Of a stretch of DNA of 64,000 nucleotides, positions 1 through 9,589 are shown piece by piece. Origin of the DNA: SG8-32-3 sp964514055 (GTDB lineage: Archaea; Thermoproteota; Bathyarchaeia; Bathyarchaeales; Bathycorpusculaceae); assembly GCA_964514055.1 (NCBI GenBank), contig CAZEPB010000001.1, positions 1 through 64,000 of the forward strand, written 5' to 3'. Below the pieces are notes generated by a model. It ran no database searches. It saw only the letters and a list, made by a program, of their open reading frames with translations, and was not told the DNA's origin. Numbering within the stretch: the first letter of the stretch is position 1; every line of letters starts with the position of its first letter. Position numbers and translations under genes: made by a program.

Positions 1-699
1 GGTTTAGGCATTCACGGGTTAAACGTAACTATGCCACATAAGAGCACGGTAATTGATTGTTTAGACGAGGTGGACTCAACCGTCAAGTTTCTAGGCTCAG
101 CCAACACCATTCTGAACGAGGATGGCAAGCTTTCAGGCTTTAACACTGACGGCGTGGGTGCGTTGAAAGCCCTCCGAGAAAACGGCGCTGAGTTGTCTGA
201 GAAAAAGGTGCTCTTGCTTGGAGCAGGCGGCGCGGCAAAAGCCATAGCCTTCTCTCTTGCCGAAGAAGTTGGAGAACTCGTTGTTTTGAACAGAGCATCT
301 GAAAAAGCGAAAAAGCTAGCAGAAACGTTGGAGCAAATCTCTAACAAAAAAGTCGTTGGCGGCTCCCTTTCCCCAGACACCATAGTGAAAAATCTGCAGG
401 ATTCAGACGTACTCATCAACGCGACCAGCGTGGGCATGCACCCGGAAGCTAATCAAAGCATAGTACCGCCGCAGTGGCTTCGTTCCGACTTAACCGTGAT
501 GGACATAGTCTATAACCCGGTTGAAACAAAGTTGGCGAAAGACGCCAAAGCAGCAGGTGCCAAAGTGGTCAGCGGCGTGGAAATGCTGATTTACCAAGGC
601 GCCGCATCCTTCGAAATCTGGACTGGGCTATCAGCGCCCATCGGCGTCATGAGGAGAGCGGCGCTAAACAAACTTTCAAGCGTAGGTGCAAGCAAATGA
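1..699 (+). CDS. aroE: shikimate dehydrogenase, 5'-truncated by the window edge
   Basis: Reduces 3-dehydroshikimate to shikimate with NADPH in the cytosolic shikimate pathway. The frame is open from base 1, so the N-terminal roughly 60 residues lie outside. Visible near the edge is the substrate-binding NVTMPHK motif with the catalytic Lys, then FNTDGVG with the catalytic Asp, and the Rossmann loop GAGGAAKAIAF for NADP. It is the first visible gene of a + strand aromatic operon and its stop overlaps the aroK start as ATGA, suggesting translational coupling. Family assignment is firm. Confidence 0.95.
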   Translation, partial: GLGIHGLNVTMPHKSTVIDCLDEVDSTVKFLGSANTILNEDGKLSGFNTDGVGALKALRENGAELSEKKVLLLGAGGAAKAIAFSLAEEVGELVVLNRASEKAKKLAETLEQISNKKVVGGSLSPDTIVKNLQDSDVLINATSVGMHPEANQSIVPPQWLRSDLTVMDIVYNPVETKLAKDAKAAGAKVVSGVEMLIYQGAASFEIWTGLSAPIGVMRRAALNKLSSVGASK

Positions 700-1571
700 C
701 TGGGAAAGCTGAGGCAATAGCTCATGGTGCCGCAACAATTGTGAACGCTATTGCTTTGGGTAAAGGCGCCGCTTTCGGAGTTGATTTGTGGACAAAAGCT
801 GAAGTTAGATTAACAGAAGAGCCAAAAGTAATCAAAGGAGAAATCACGTCAGACCCAGCGGAAAGTCCTGTCCTAATAGAAAGAACGGTGTCGCGAGTTT
901 TCCAGCATTTCAGCGTTGAAAACCGCTTTGGCGCAAAAGTGAAAACGTGGTCCAATATTCCCGTCGCGAGAGGTCTTAAAAGCAGCAGTGTAGCCGCAAA
1001 CGCCGTAGCCCTCGCAACCGTCGCAGCTTTGGGCAAGACGCTGGACGACTTGACAGTGGTTAAATTGGGCGTGGACGCGGCTTTCGATGCCAAAGTCACC
1101 GTAACTGGAGCTTTTGATGATGCTTGCGCTTCGTACTTCGGAGGTGCTGTGGTCACTGATAACCTGAAAAGAAAGCTTCTAAAACGGGTCACGTTGCCTG
1201 ATGACTTGACGGTTTTGTTTCATGTTCCATCCAGAAAGGCGTACACTGGCGATTCGAATGTTAACAGACTGCAAACTGTTAAGCCTCTTGTTGAAATCGC
1301 CTACAAGGAAGCGGTGAAAGGAAATTTTTGGGTGGCTCTGTCGCTTAACGGCATAATCTACTCATCAGCCTTGGGCTATGACACTTCAGTGGCTTTGGAT
1401 GCCTTAGCTGCTGGCGCTTTAGCTGCTGGGCTGTGCGGAAAAGGTCCTGCTGTGACAGCTGTGGTTTCCAGCGACAAAATAGACTCCGTAACAACAGCGC
1501 TGCAACGCCATAAGGGCAAGGTTCTGCACACGCAGATAAATCACGAAAAAGCCAAGGTGCTTAGCCAATGA
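696..1571 (+). CDS. aroK: archaeal shikimate kinase (GHMP superfamily)
   Basis: Phosphorylates shikimate to shikimate 3-phosphate using ATP. At 291 residues it is the archaeal GHMP-type enzyme, unrelated to the P-loop bacterial AroK. The GHMP phosphate-binding motif GLKSSS is at residues 93-98, and the C-terminal glycine-rich GLCGKGPAVTAVV segment matches the family. Start ATG at 696 lies in an ATGA overlap with aroE; the stop likewise overlaps aroA. The replacement of the bacterial enzyme by this type is one of the archaeal markers of the window. Confidence 0.94.
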   Translation: MTGKAEAIAHGAATIVNAIALGKGAAFGVDLWTKAEVRLTEEPKVIKGEITSDPAESPVLIERTVSRVFQHFSVENRFGAKVKTWSNIPVARGLKSSSVAANAVALATVAALGKTLDDLTVVKLGVDAAFDAKVTVTGAFDDACASYFGGAVVTDNLKRKLLKRVTLPDDLTVLFHVPSRKAYTGDSNVNRLQTVKPLVEIAYKEAVKGNFWVALSLNGIIYSSALGYDTSVALDALAAGALAAGLCGKGPAVTAVVSSDKIDSVTTALQRHKGKVLHTQINHEKAKVLSQ

Positions 1572-2872
1572 CCGACGTTACGGTCAGAAAGACCGAAGGG
1601 CTGAAGGGCGAGGTCTGCGCGCCTCCGTCTAAGGCTTACACGCAGAGGATGCTGATAGCCGCCGCGCTTGCGCATGGGACTTCCAAGATTTCAGGTCCAT
1701 TGTTTTCAGACGACACTGAAGCCGCGTTGCGTGCGGTCACGGCTTTAGGCGCAAAAGTAAAGGCGGCAGAAGATTGCTGGACGGTTGAAGGCGCTCAGCC
1801 ACTTAGAGGCGCAAAGGAGCCCATAGACTGTGGAGAGTCGGGAGCTACCCTGAGGTTCATGATACCCGTTGCAGCATTGGCACCTGAGCCCTCGGCTTTT
1901 GTCCTCGGGAAATCTTTAGAACGGAGACCTATCAAGCCTCTGCTTCAAAGCCTCAAACAATTAGGCTCTGAGGCACAACATCAACGTCTCGGCGACAAGG
2001 CAGCCATCGTTGTCCAAGGCGGCGGGATCGCAGGAGGCAAAACCACCATCCGCGGAGACGTAAGCTCTCAGTTCATCTCAGGGCTCATGTTCGCTTGTCC
2101 AATGGCGCAAGAGGACACGGAAATAAATTTAACCGCACCGCTTGAGTCTAAAGGCTACGTTAAAATGACCCAGGCTGTTCTTGCTGGGCATGGCGTAAAA
2201 GTGCATATTTCGGAAGAGTTTGACCACCTCAGCATACAATCGAACCAAACGTACCAGCCATGCGACCATAGGGTTCCTGGTGATTTTTCGTCAGCCGCGT
2301 TCCTCTTAGCTGCTGCGGCTATAACCCGCTCCGACGTGAGCGTCAAGAATCTTGATTATGAGACGGTACAGGCAGACAAAGCCATATTGAACGTTCTTAA
2401 GCGCATGGGCGTGAATGGCAGAGTATGCCCCGACCGTATTGAGATAAAGGCAAAAGGCGGCTTGCTTGAAGCTGTTGATGTGGACGCGAGGGATATTCCT
2501 GACTTGGTTCCTGTCTGCACGGTTCTTGGGTGTTATGCGAAAGGCACTTCTAAAATACATGATGCGCATAGACTTAGGTACAAAGAGTCGGATAGGCTGT
2601 TGTCGCTTTATCTTGAACTGAAAAAAATGGGAGCGCAAATAGCAATGGACGAAAGCAGTTTGACAGTGAAAGGTCCATGTGCACTGCATGGTGCCACGAT
2701 AGACCCTCACAATGACCACAGGATTGCCATGGCATGTGCTGTTGCTGCTTTGGGCGCCAGCGGCGAGACGAAAATTTCCGATTCTGAGTGTGTTCGAAAA
2801 TCTTATCCGAAGTTCTTCCATGATTTACGTGCATTAGGAGTGGATGACGTTGGCGGGGAATTCGATAGGTAA
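1568..2872 (+). CDS. aroA: 3-phosphoshikimate 1-carboxyvinyltransferase (EPSP synthase)
   Basis: Condenses shikimate 3-phosphate with phosphoenolpyruvate. The 434-residue length is normal. Substrate-binding PPSKAYTQR is at residues 19-27, DCGESGATLRF around 87-97 and NDHRIAMACAV near the C-terminus, all typical of the two-domain inside-out barrel enzyme. The ATG overlaps the aroK stop by 4 bp; the 3' end overlaps aroC. Position between aroK and aroC follows pathway order. Confidence 0.96.
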   Translation: MTDVTVRKTEGLKGEVCAPPSKAYTQRMLIAAALAHGTSKISGPLFSDDTEAALRAVTALGAKVKAAEDCWTVEGAQPLRGAKEPIDCGESGATLRFMIPVAALAPEPSAFVLGKSLERRPIKPLLQSLKQLGSEAQHQRLGDKAAIVVQGGGIAGGKTTIRGDVSSQFISGLMFACPMAQEDTEINLTAPLESKGYVKMTQAVLAGHGVKVHISEEFDHLSIQSNQTYQPCDHRVPGDFSSAAFLLAAAAITRSDVSVKNLDYETVQADKAILNVLKRMGVNGRVCPDRIEIKAKGGLLEAVDVDARDIPDLVPVCTVLGCYAKGTSKIHDAHRLRYKESDRLLSLYLELKKMGAQIAMDESSLTVKGPCALHGATIDPHNDHRIAMACAVAALGASGETKISDSECVRKSYPKFFHDLRALGVDDVGGEFDR

Positions 2873-3953
2873 AGAATTCGTGGTCACCTCGTTCGGAGAG
2901 AGCCACGGCAAGTGCGTAGGCGTTGTCATCGACGGCTGCCCAGCGGGGCTGCCTCTTTCTGAAAGAGACATCCAACCAGAACTGGACAGGAGGATTCCAC
3001 CTCAGCCGAAGATTGTTTCTGGAAGAATCGAAAAAGACAAAGTCGAAATTCTTTCAGGAGTTTTCAACGGCTTCACAACAGGCGCACCTATCAGCATGAC
3101 TGTAGCGAATAAGGAAGCGGACTCCAGCGACTACGAAGCCATAAAGGATTTACCCAGACCAGGACACGCAGACTATCCAGCCCGCGTTAAGTATGGCGGA
3201 TTCAATGATCACCGTGGCGGAGGGCGGTTCTCTGGAAGAGTCACTGTAGCCTTGATAATGGCTGGTGCGGTAGCCAAGAAATTGCTGAGCGCGTTCGATG
3301 TTGACGTGTTGGCGTATACTAAGGCGATAGGCAACGTGAAAATGGAAAAGCCCGTTGGTCTTGCGGAAATCCGCGAGCGATACGAAACCGCAGTTAGATG
3401 CCCCGATTTAGCGTGTGCTGAAGCGATGGAAGAGGCTATTGTGGACGCTAGAAAAGAAGGCGATAGCCTAGGCGGAGTGATAGGGTGTCTAGCTCTGAAC
3501 GTTCCAGTGGGTGTTGGCGAACCCCTGTTTGACGCGTTGGATGCTGATATCGCCAAGATTTTGCTGGCGGTTCCTGCGGTTAAAGGTGTTGAGTTCGGGG
3601 CAGGTTTCGCGGCTGCAGAGTTGAAAGGCTCTGAGAATAATGATGCATATCGAATGCTCCAGGGGAAGGTTGTGGCTTTGACGAATAATGCTGGAGGGAT
3701 TTTAGGCGGCTTATCCTCGGGAATGCCCGTTGTCGTGCAGGTGGCGGTGAAACCCACGTCATCTATCGCAAAGGAGCAACGCACCGTAAACCTGTCAAAG
3801 ATGGAAGACGCCAAGATAAAAGTGAAGGGCAGACATGACCCCTGCGTGGTTCCTAAAGCAGTGCCAGTTGTAGAATCCGCCGTGGCAATCGTTCTCGCTG
3901 ATCACATGATCCGCGCGGGTCTCATAACGAAAGTGTTGAAGGAGCGGAAATAA
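2850..3953 (+). CDS. aroC: chorismate synthase
   Basis: FMN-dependent enzyme giving chorismate, the branch point for aromatic compounds. Family hallmarks are visible: GESHG near the N-terminus, RPGHADYPARVKYG, the GGRFSGR stretch and the C-terminal GRHDPC region. An in-frame ATG at 2844 gives a longer form, but GGAG at 2837-2840 sits only 3 bases before it, whereas the TTG at 2850 is well spaced and yields the usual family N-terminus MAGNSIG. The start therefore is placed at 2850. Overlaps the aroA 3' end, so translation is probably coupled. Confidence 0.95.
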   Translation: MAGNSIGKEFVVTSFGESHGKCVGVVIDGCPAGLPLSERDIQPELDRRIPPQPKIVSGRIEKDKVEILSGVFNGFTTGAPISMTVANKEADSSDYEAIKDLPRPGHADYPARVKYGGFNDHRGGGRFSGRVTVALIMAGAVAKKLLSAFDVDVLAYTKAIGNVKMEKPVGLAEIRERYETAVRCPDLACAEAMEEAIVDARKEGDSLGGVIGCLALNVPVGVGEPLFDALDADIAKILLAVPAVKGVEFGAGFAAAELKGSENNDAYRMLQGKVVALTNNAGGILGGLSSGMPVVVQVAVKPTSSIAKEQRTVNLSKMEDAKIKVKGRHDPCVVPKAVPVVESAVAIVLADHMIRAGLITKVLKERK

Positions 3954-4226
3954 GTGGAGGAAATCAAACAATTGAGAAAAGAAATCGACGAAGTGGATGA
4001 GCAGATTTTGCGGTTTCTAAGCAAAAGGACAGAGATATGCAGGTCCATCGGTTTGGTTAAGGAAAAGCACGGAATTCCAGTTCAAGATTTTCCCAGAGAA
4101 AGCGATGTGTACGAGCGTATGAGGGAAAGAGCAGCGGAGTTGGGTCTCGCCCCTTCTCATGTGGAAGCGATTTACCGTCAAATAGTTAATATGTGCAGCT
4201 CCGTTCAGGATTTAAACGAAAAGTGA
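3954..4226 (+). CDS. aroQ: chorismate mutase (AroQ-type, monofunctional)
   Basis: Rearranges chorismate to prephenate. A small all-helical protein of 90 residues with the expected pattern: LRKEIDEVDEQILRFLSKR, then an IGLVKEKHG segment and a second helical block. The GTG start at 3954 directly follows the aroC stop codon TAA. Being monofunctional, it serves both the tyrA branch downstream and pheA, which is encoded convergently at the end of the branched-chain operon. Confidence 0.92.
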   Translation: MEEIKQLRKEIDEVDEQILRFLSKRTEICRSIGLVKEKHGIPVQDFPRESDVYERMRERAAELGLAPSHVEAIYRQIVNMCSSVQDLNEK

Positions 4227-4248
4227 GAAATGAAACTGCAGTGGAGAC

Positions 4249-5331
4249 TTGAAAAGCATGTTGTATGAGATAAATGAGAAAGCTCTGAAACTTGAAAGTG
4301 AAGGAAAAAAGATAATCAAGTTGAACATAGGCGACCCTGACTTGGAGACGCCTCCCGAGATAGTTGAAGCCGCCTATGACGCGATGAAGAGGGGAAAAAC
4401 AAAGTATTCTTCCGCTTTTGGCGAGAAGAGCCTTCGAGAAAAACTTGCAAGTATCCACAAGGTTTACGCGGATAACGTGGTAATAACGCCTGGTTCGAAA
4501 TGGGGTGTTTTCTCCACCATGTACCTGTTGCTGAAGGACGGTGGAAACGTGGTGATTCCCACACCTTATTGGACGGCATACGAGTTAGCAGCAAAAACTA
4601 TTGGCGCTGAAACCAGATTCGTGAAGACCGAGCTTGATTCCAACTGGAAAATAGACCTTGAAACCTTTGAAAGCGTTATTGACAGAGACACACGGATGAT
4701 AATATTGAATAACCCCAGCAACCCTACAAGCAGTGTTATCGAAGAAAAAGTTCTCGATGGCATAGTGCGAATAGCCAACGATAAAGGTGTTCCAATTTTA
4801 TCTGACGAGGTTTACGCAGACATAAGTTTCGTACGAACGAAGAGAATCCTAGAGTATGGTGGCGACCACATACTTGTCACGGGTTTTTCCAAAACGTTCA
4901 CCATGACGGGGTGGCGAATTGGTTACGTAATCGCCAACACCGAGCTGATTGAAAAACTCGCAAAGTTGAATCAGGTAACAATCAGTAACGTGCCGGTTTT
5001 CATTCAGGAAGCAGCGTTAAGGGCGCTGGAGTTACGGAGTGAGCTTACAGAGAAGATCAGACAAGAGTATCATAAAAGGGCAAAGCTGGCTTGCGATGTC
5101 CTCTCCAAGTCGAAACTGGAATTTTCAGAGCCCAATGCTCCTTTCTACATGTTTCCAAGGAGTCGTGGTTTAGATTCAGAAAGGTTCGCTTTGAGCTTGC
5201 TTGACAACGGCGTGGCTGTGGCTCCAGGAACAGCGTTTGGCGATTACAGGGAGCATTTCAGGATTTCTTTAACTGCGCCTCGCGATGACCTCCTCATAGC
5301 CTTGAACAAGATTTGCGAGGCAGTTGAATGA
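4249..5331 (+). CDS. class I/II PLP aminotransferase (aspartate/aromatic type)
   Basis: PLP-dependent transaminase; genomic position between chorismate mutase and tyrA suggests it aminates phenylpyruvate/hydroxyphenylpyruvate or prephenate, though aspartate is also possible. The GFSKTFTMTGWRIGY segment contains the PLP lysine; NNPSNPT and the DEVYADI cofactor-binding strand are present. At 360 residues it lacks about 15 N-terminal residues usual in relatives because an in-frame stop lies at 4231; the TTG at 4249 follows GGAG at a normal distance. An ATG at 4258 is an alternative. Substrate preference cannot be read from sequence. Confidence 0.85.
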   Translation: MKSMLYEINEKALKLESEGKKIIKLNIGDPDLETPPEIVEAAYDAMKRGKTKYSSAFGEKSLREKLASIHKVYADNVVITPGSKWGVFSTMYLLLKDGGNVVIPTPYWTAYELAAKTIGAETRFVKTELDSNWKIDLETFESVIDRDTRMIILNNPSNPTSSVIEEKVLDGIVRIANDKGVPILSDEVYADISFVRTKRILEYGGDHILVTGFSKTFTMTGWRIGYVIANTELIEKLAKLNQVTISNVPVFIQEAALRALELRSELTEKIRQEYHKRAKLACDVLSKSKLEFSEPNAPFYMFPRSRGLDSERFALSLLDNGVAVAPGTAFGDYREHFRISLTAPRDDLLIALNKICEAVE

Positions 5332-6209
5332 AAACTGCTATACTTGGCGCGGGAAAAATGGGTGTATGGTTCGCGAAGTTCTGCAAGGAAAACGGTGAAC
5401 AGGTTATCCTCTCAAGCAGAAAGAAGGAAAAATTAGCCAAATTAGGCAAAGAGCTTGGCGTTGAGACCGCGGATTTTGTGGATGCCGTCAAGAAAGCTGA
5501 CAACGTCATCATATGCGTGTCAATTGATGCCTTTGAGGAGGTTGTTAAGAAAATCGCGCCCAGCATTCGTGAAGGGCAGACAGTTGTCGATATTTGTTCC
5601 ATCAAAGAGCAGCCCGTGAAGGTCATGCACAAGTATCTCGGGAAGGCTTTGGTTCTCGGGACCCACCCCGTCTTCGGTCCAGGCAGCCGTAACGTCAAAA
5701 ACAAAGCCTATATCCTCACGCCCACGAATGCAAAGGAAGAGGCGTTTGCTGAGAAATACAGGAAATGGCTTGAAAAGGTGGGCGCACGCGTCTTCATAAT
5801 GTCGCCTGAAAAGCATGATGAGTTAATGTCGGTTGTTCTCGGCTTTCCCCATTTCTTAGGCTTGGTCGCCTGTGATACTCTGCTTGAACAGGCTAGCTAT
5901 CCAGAAACCAAGAAAGTCGCGGGCACCACGTATCGGATGTTATTCATTTTGGCTGAAGCGACGGCCATGGAAAACCCTGAACTGTTCTCTAGTCTTCAAT
6001 TTAGTCTTCCAGAGATGGAGAAGCTTGAGAAGCTGGTTATTGAAAAGGCACGCAAGTGGTTAAACCTGATTAAACAGAAAGATCCAAAGGCTGTTTCTGC
6101 CAAGATGGACCTTTTGAAGTCGAAGCTTATGAAAGCAAGCGGTGACTACGAAAAATCATACGAAATCATGTACAAGATGTTAGAGGCTGCTGAAACTAAC
6201 GTAGTTTAA
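5328..6209 (+). CDS. tyrA: prephenate dehydrogenase
   Basis: Oxidative decarboxylation of prephenate to 4-hydroxyphenylpyruvate (tyrosine branch). A Rossmann dinucleotide loop GAGKMG is at residues 7-12, followed by the VDICSIKE and GTHPVFGPG signatures of TyrA. 293 residues, no fused mutase or ACT domain. Its ATG overlaps the aminotransferase stop by 4 bp. It is the last gene of the + operon; the 3' end overlaps the convergent pheA stop by 4 bp. Confidence 0.93.
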   Translation: MKTAILGAGKMGVWFAKFCKENGEQVILSSRKKEKLAKLGKELGVETADFVDAVKKADNVIICVSIDAFEEVVKKIAPSIREGQTVVDICSIKEQPVKVMHKYLGKALVLGTHPVFGPGSRNVKNKAYILTPTNAKEEAFAEKYRKWLEKVGARVFIMSPEKHDELMSVVLGFPHFLGLVACDTLLEQASYPETKKVAGTTYRMLFILAEATAMENPELFSSLQFSLPEMEKLEKLVIEKARKWLNLIKQKDPKAVSAKMDLLKSKLMKASGDYEKSYEIMYKMLEAAETNVV

Positions 6210-7024
6210 GGTAAACCAGCTTTGGGGTACGAACCCAAGATTTTCAGGAATGCTCCGCTCTTTTCCAGCGCTTTCAATGCTTGGGCGCAGTTTTCTTCAG
6301 TTCTATGTCCTTCAAAATCGAGATAAAAGTTGTATTCCCAAGCCTTCTGCTTTGTCGGTCTCGACTCGATTTTCGTGAGGTTTATGTTACGCTTCGCAAA
6401 CTCGCCCAAGGCATGATAGAGGGAGCCTGGCGTGTGCGTAGCCGCAAAGATTATTGAAGTTTTATCTTTGCCCGTCCTTGGTGAATCATTTTTGGATATG
6501 ACGAAAAACCTTGTGTAGTTTGTTGGAGTGTCCTCTATTTCTCTGGCGAGGATTTTCATGCCGTAGATTTCCGCTGCTTTTTCGCTGGCTACGGCAGCGG
6601 CGTCTTTCAGTCCTTTTTCCTTAAGCATTTTCACGCTGCCTGCCGTGTCGTAAGTTGGGATTAAATCGCTGCCTAGGCGTTCAAGAAAGCTGCGGCACTG
6701 AGCCAAAGCCTGAGGGTGCGAGTAAACTGTTTTAACCGCCTCTAAGCTTGTGCTGGGGTTCGCTATGAGACAGTGGGAAATTCTGATGATGATTTCGCCA
6801 GAAACCTTCAGGTCGTGCGTTAGGAAAAGGTCGTAGGTTTGGTTCACGCTTCCTTCCAAGCTGTTTTCCACGGGGACAACTCCAACCTGCACTTCTTGTT
6901 TGTCCACGCTTTCAAAGACCTCAGCGAGGTCCCTGCAGGGCTTAACATCCGTCTCGTCTCCGAAAAAGGTGTAGACTGCGCTTTCGCTGTAGGCGCCTCT
7001 CTCTCCTTGAAAGGCTACTTTCAC
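6206..7024 (-). CDS. pheA: prephenate dehydratase with C-terminal ACT domain
   Basis: Converts prephenate to phenylpyruvate (phenylalanine branch). The PDT domain includes GERGAYSE, the VENSLEGSV motif, and NYTRFF carrying the catalytic Thr-Arg-Phe; an ACT regulatory domain (HTPGSLYHAL, ESRPTK) follows and probably gives feedback inhibition by phenylalanine. The longest frame begins at 7060 inside leuA, but a GTG at 7024 overlaps the leuA stop as GTGA and gives the usual family N-terminus MKVAFQGERG, so that start is preferred. Last gene of the ilv-leu operon. Confidence 0.93.
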   Translation of the reverse strand: MKVAFQGERGAYSESAVYTFFGDETDVKPCRDLAEVFESVDKQEVQVGVVPVENSLEGSVNQTYDLFLTHDLKVSGEIIIRISHCLIANPSTSLEAVKTVYSHPQALAQCRSFLERLGSDLIPTYDTAGSVKMLKEKGLKDAAAVASEKAAEIYGMKILAREIEDTPTNYTRFFVISKNDSPRTGKDKTSIIFAATHTPGSLYHALGEFAKRNINLTKIESRPTKQKAWEYNFYLDFEGHRTEENCAQALKALEKSGAFLKILGSYPKAGLP

Positions 7025-8544
7025 TTTTTGCTTCCCAGCTTTCGATTTTTTATTAGGCACTTGTTTATTCCGTTTATCATTGCCTCGACGCTGGCCATGA
7101 CTATGTCTTCTCGCGCTGCGCGTGCTGATACGATGTTCCCTCTCTCGTCTTCCACTTTTATAACCACTTCAGCCACGGCGTTCGAGCCACCTGTTATTGC
7201 TTCAAGGCGGTATTCGTTTAGTCTGATTTGCGCTAGGTTGCTGGTAAGCTTTTGTATAGCTTTCAGTACAGCGTCCACTGGACCTACCCCTGTTTCCGCT
7301 GCAATGTACTCTTTCCCGTCCAAAACCAATCGGACTGACGCTGTTGGAATCACCTTAATTCCCGTTACCACAGCCAAATCGCATAGATCAACGATTTTTT
7401 CTTCTGGAATCACTTCGCCCATAACTGCAGAGGTCAGTGCAAGCAAGTCAGCATCGGTCACCATCTTGCCCTTGTCGCCTAACTCTTTGACTCTGTTGAC
7501 GATTTCTTTCAGCTGATCTTCAGTTGGCTGTATTCCTACGTCTTCGAGTTCCGCTTTGATGCCGCGGGTTCCCGCGAGCTTTCCAGCGACGAGTTTTCTT
7601 GTGCGCCCTACCGATTCGGGCTTTATAGGCTCAAAAGTTAAGGGTTTAACCGTTACTCCCCTTGTGTGGATGCCTGACTCGTGAGCGAAGGCGTTTTCTC
7701 CGACAATCGCCTTGTTTGCCTGCACGAATATGCCCGTCAACGTGGAGACCATTCGGGAAGTGCTGTAGAGCAAACGCGAGTTGACACCCGTTTTCAACTT
7801 GTAAATCATGTGCAACGCCATAACCACTTCTTCCAAAGCGGCGTTCCCCGCTCTTTCGCCCAAGCCGTTTATGGTAGCGTGAACCTGAGTTGCGCCAGCT
7901 TCAACAGCCGCTAAAGAATTCGCAACAGCCATGCCGAAATCATCATGACAGTGAATGCTTATTGGAACTTTAACTGCTTTTGTGACCTCTTCAATGAGCT
8001 TGCGCATGGTTCGCGGCATCATTATGCCTACGGTGTCAGGGATGTTTACCATGTCAGCCCCAGCTTTCTCAGCAGCTTTGCACACCTGTTTCAGAAAGCT
8101 CAGTTTAGATCGAGTAGCATCCATGGGCGAAAACTCGCATTTCAACCCGTGCTCCTTAACGTACTCGACATGCTTCACTGCTGCGGAAAGCACTTGTTCA
8201 GGAGTCATGTTAACGGCGTATTTCATCTGCACAGGGGACGTGGGAATGAACACGTGAACAACGTCAACGTCACAATCTATTGCATCGTCGATGTCGCTTA
8301 ATGTGGCACGGGCTAAACCGCAAACCTCAGCTTCCAACCCAGCCTTCGCTACTTCTTTAACAACTCTCTTTTCACCCTCGGAGGACATGGGCGACCCCGC
8401 TTCAATCACGTCAACACCTAACTTGCTCAGCTGGCGTGCAATCTCGATTTTATCCTCTACAGTCAACGATACCCCCGGCGTTTGCTCACCATCGCGTAGG
8501 GTGGTGTCAAAAATTCTGATGTAATCCGCGCTTTTTACGTTCAT
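7021..8544 (-). CDS. leuA: 2-isopropylmalate synthase (or citramalate synthase) family
   Basis: Claisen condensation of acetyl-CoA with 2-oxoisovalerate; the DRE-TIM barrel motif is seen as FDTTLRDGEQTPG, with the metal site IHCHDDFG and the NGLGERAGN motif. The C-terminal alpha/beta regulatory dimerisation domain (LeuA_dimer) fills the last roughly 120 residues of 507. Adjacent leuB, leuC and leuD support the leucine role, but archaeal citramalate synthases (isoleucine via pyruvate) share the same architecture, so CimA activity cannot be excluded. Lies 7 bp after leuB and overlaps pheA. Confidence 0.9.
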   Translation of the reverse strand: MNVKSADYIRIFDTTLRDGEQTPGVSLTVEDKIEIARQLSKLGVDVIEAGSPMSSEGEKRVVKEVAKAGLEAEVCGLARATLSDIDDAIDCDVDVVHVFIPTSPVQMKYAVNMTPEQVLSAAVKHVEYVKEHGLKCEFSPMDATRSKLSFLKQVCKAAEKAGADMVNIPDTVGIMMPRTMRKLIEEVTKAVKVPISIHCHDDFGMAVANSLAAVEAGATQVHATINGLGERAGNAALEEVVMALHMIYKLKTGVNSRLLYSTSRMVSTLTGIFVQANKAIVGENAFAHESGIHTRGVTVKPLTFEPIKPESVGRTRKLVAGKLAGTRGIKAELEDVGIQPTEDQLKEIVNRVKELGDKGKMVTDADLLALTSAVMGEVIPEEKIVDLCDLAVVTGIKVIPTASVRLVLDGKEYIAAETGVGPVDAVLKAIQKLTSNLAQIRLNEYRLEAITGGSNAVAEVVIKVEDERGNIVSARAAREDIVMASVEAMINGINKCLIKNRKLGSKK

Positions 8545-8551
8545 GTCATAT

Positions 8552-9589
8552 TCACCCTTTCATTTGTGAAATCTCAGCGGCTATGGCTTCAGCCATGCCG
8601 ATCGTCGTGGTCTTGCCGCCCAGGTCTGGAACCGTATTACGGGCACGCAGCGTTTTGACCACGGATTCTTCTATAGCGGTTGCTGCTTCTAAGCACTTCG
8701 GGTCGTTGTTTCGTTCACCCAGCCAGTCCAGCATCATTTTGGCCGCTAGAATCATCGAGATGGGATTAGCGGTTTGCTTGCCTACTCTGGTGGGTGCTGA
8801 ACCGTGAATCGGCTCAAAAAGCGCGAAGGCGTCGCCTATGTTTGCGCCTGGCGCCATGCCTAATCCGCCGATAAGCTGCGCCGCTTCGTCCGACAGGATG
8901 TCGCCGAACATGTTGCACGTCAAGAGCACATCGAAGTCTTGTGGTTCTTTGATGAGGCGCATGGATGCCGCGTCAACGTATAATTCGTTGAAGGCGATGT
9001 CTGGGTACTGCTTTGCGGTTTCTCGGCAGACGCTTGCGAATAAGCCGTCGGTTACGCGCATGACGTTGGCTTTGTGGATGGCTGTGACTTTCTTTTTGCC
9101 GTTGCGCCGCCTCGCGGTTTCGAAGGCTTTCTTAGCTATGCGTTCGCAGTTTCTTCGCGTGATGACTCTTAAGCATATGGTGGTGTCCGTGCCTATGGTG
9201 AACTCTTGACCCTTGTAAACGTCCTCCGTGTTCTCTCTGACGAAAAACATGTCAATGTCAGGTCGCGCCACGGCAGCCGCAGGATAAGCCTTTATGGGAC
9301 GCATATTAGCGTAAAGGTCAAACATCAGCCTGAGCCTCACGACCACGTCGGCAGCGGTTTCTCCCACAGGGCCTTTCAGGCACGCGTGAGACTCCTTGAT
9401 TTTTTGTATGCTATTTTCGGGCAGGGCTACGCCTCTTTTCTCAAAACAGGTGTCGCCAGCTTCCGCCTCTACCATTTTGAGTTTTAAACCGAATTTCCTT
9501 TTTGCTGCTTCTAGAACTTTCAGGGTGGCGTCGGTCAGTTCTGGACCTATGCCGTCGCCTCGAATCACGGATATTTTGTACTCTGTCAT
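8552..9589 (-). CDS. leuB: 3-isopropylmalate dehydrogenase
   Basis: NAD-dependent oxidative decarboxylation in leucine synthesis. Family features: GDGIGPE near the N-terminus, the substrate arginines in LRLMFDLYANMRP, ENTEDVYKGQE, the metal-binding NMFGDILSDEAAQLIGGLG block and HGSAPTRVGK. The 345-residue length fits the archaeal group that also includes isocitrate and homoisocitrate dehydrogenases; leu neighbours decide the call. ATG overlaps the leuD stop by 4 bp. Confidence 0.92.
   Translation of the reverse strand: MTEYKISVIRGDGIGPELTDATLKVLEAAKRKFGLKLKMVEAEAGDTCFEKRGVALPENSIQKIKESHACLKGPVGETAADVVVRLRLMFDLYANMRPIKAYPAAAVARPDIDMFFVRENTEDVYKGQEFTIGTDTTICLRVITRRNCERIAKKAFETARRRNGKKKVTAIHKANVMRVTDGLFASVCRETAKQYPDIAFNELYVDAASMRLIKEPQDFDVLLTCNMFGDILSDEAAQLIGGLGMAPGANIGDAFALFEPIHGSAPTRVGKQTANPISMILAAKMMLDWLGERNNDPKCLEAATAIEESVVKTLRARNTVPDLGGKTTTIGMAEAIAAEISQMKG

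Noticed and set aside
2306..2821. long antisense frame within aroA (also similar ones in aroC, thsA, leuB and the topoisomerase)
   Set aside because: Shadow frames produced by codon bias of the sense genes; no SD, promoter or family motif.
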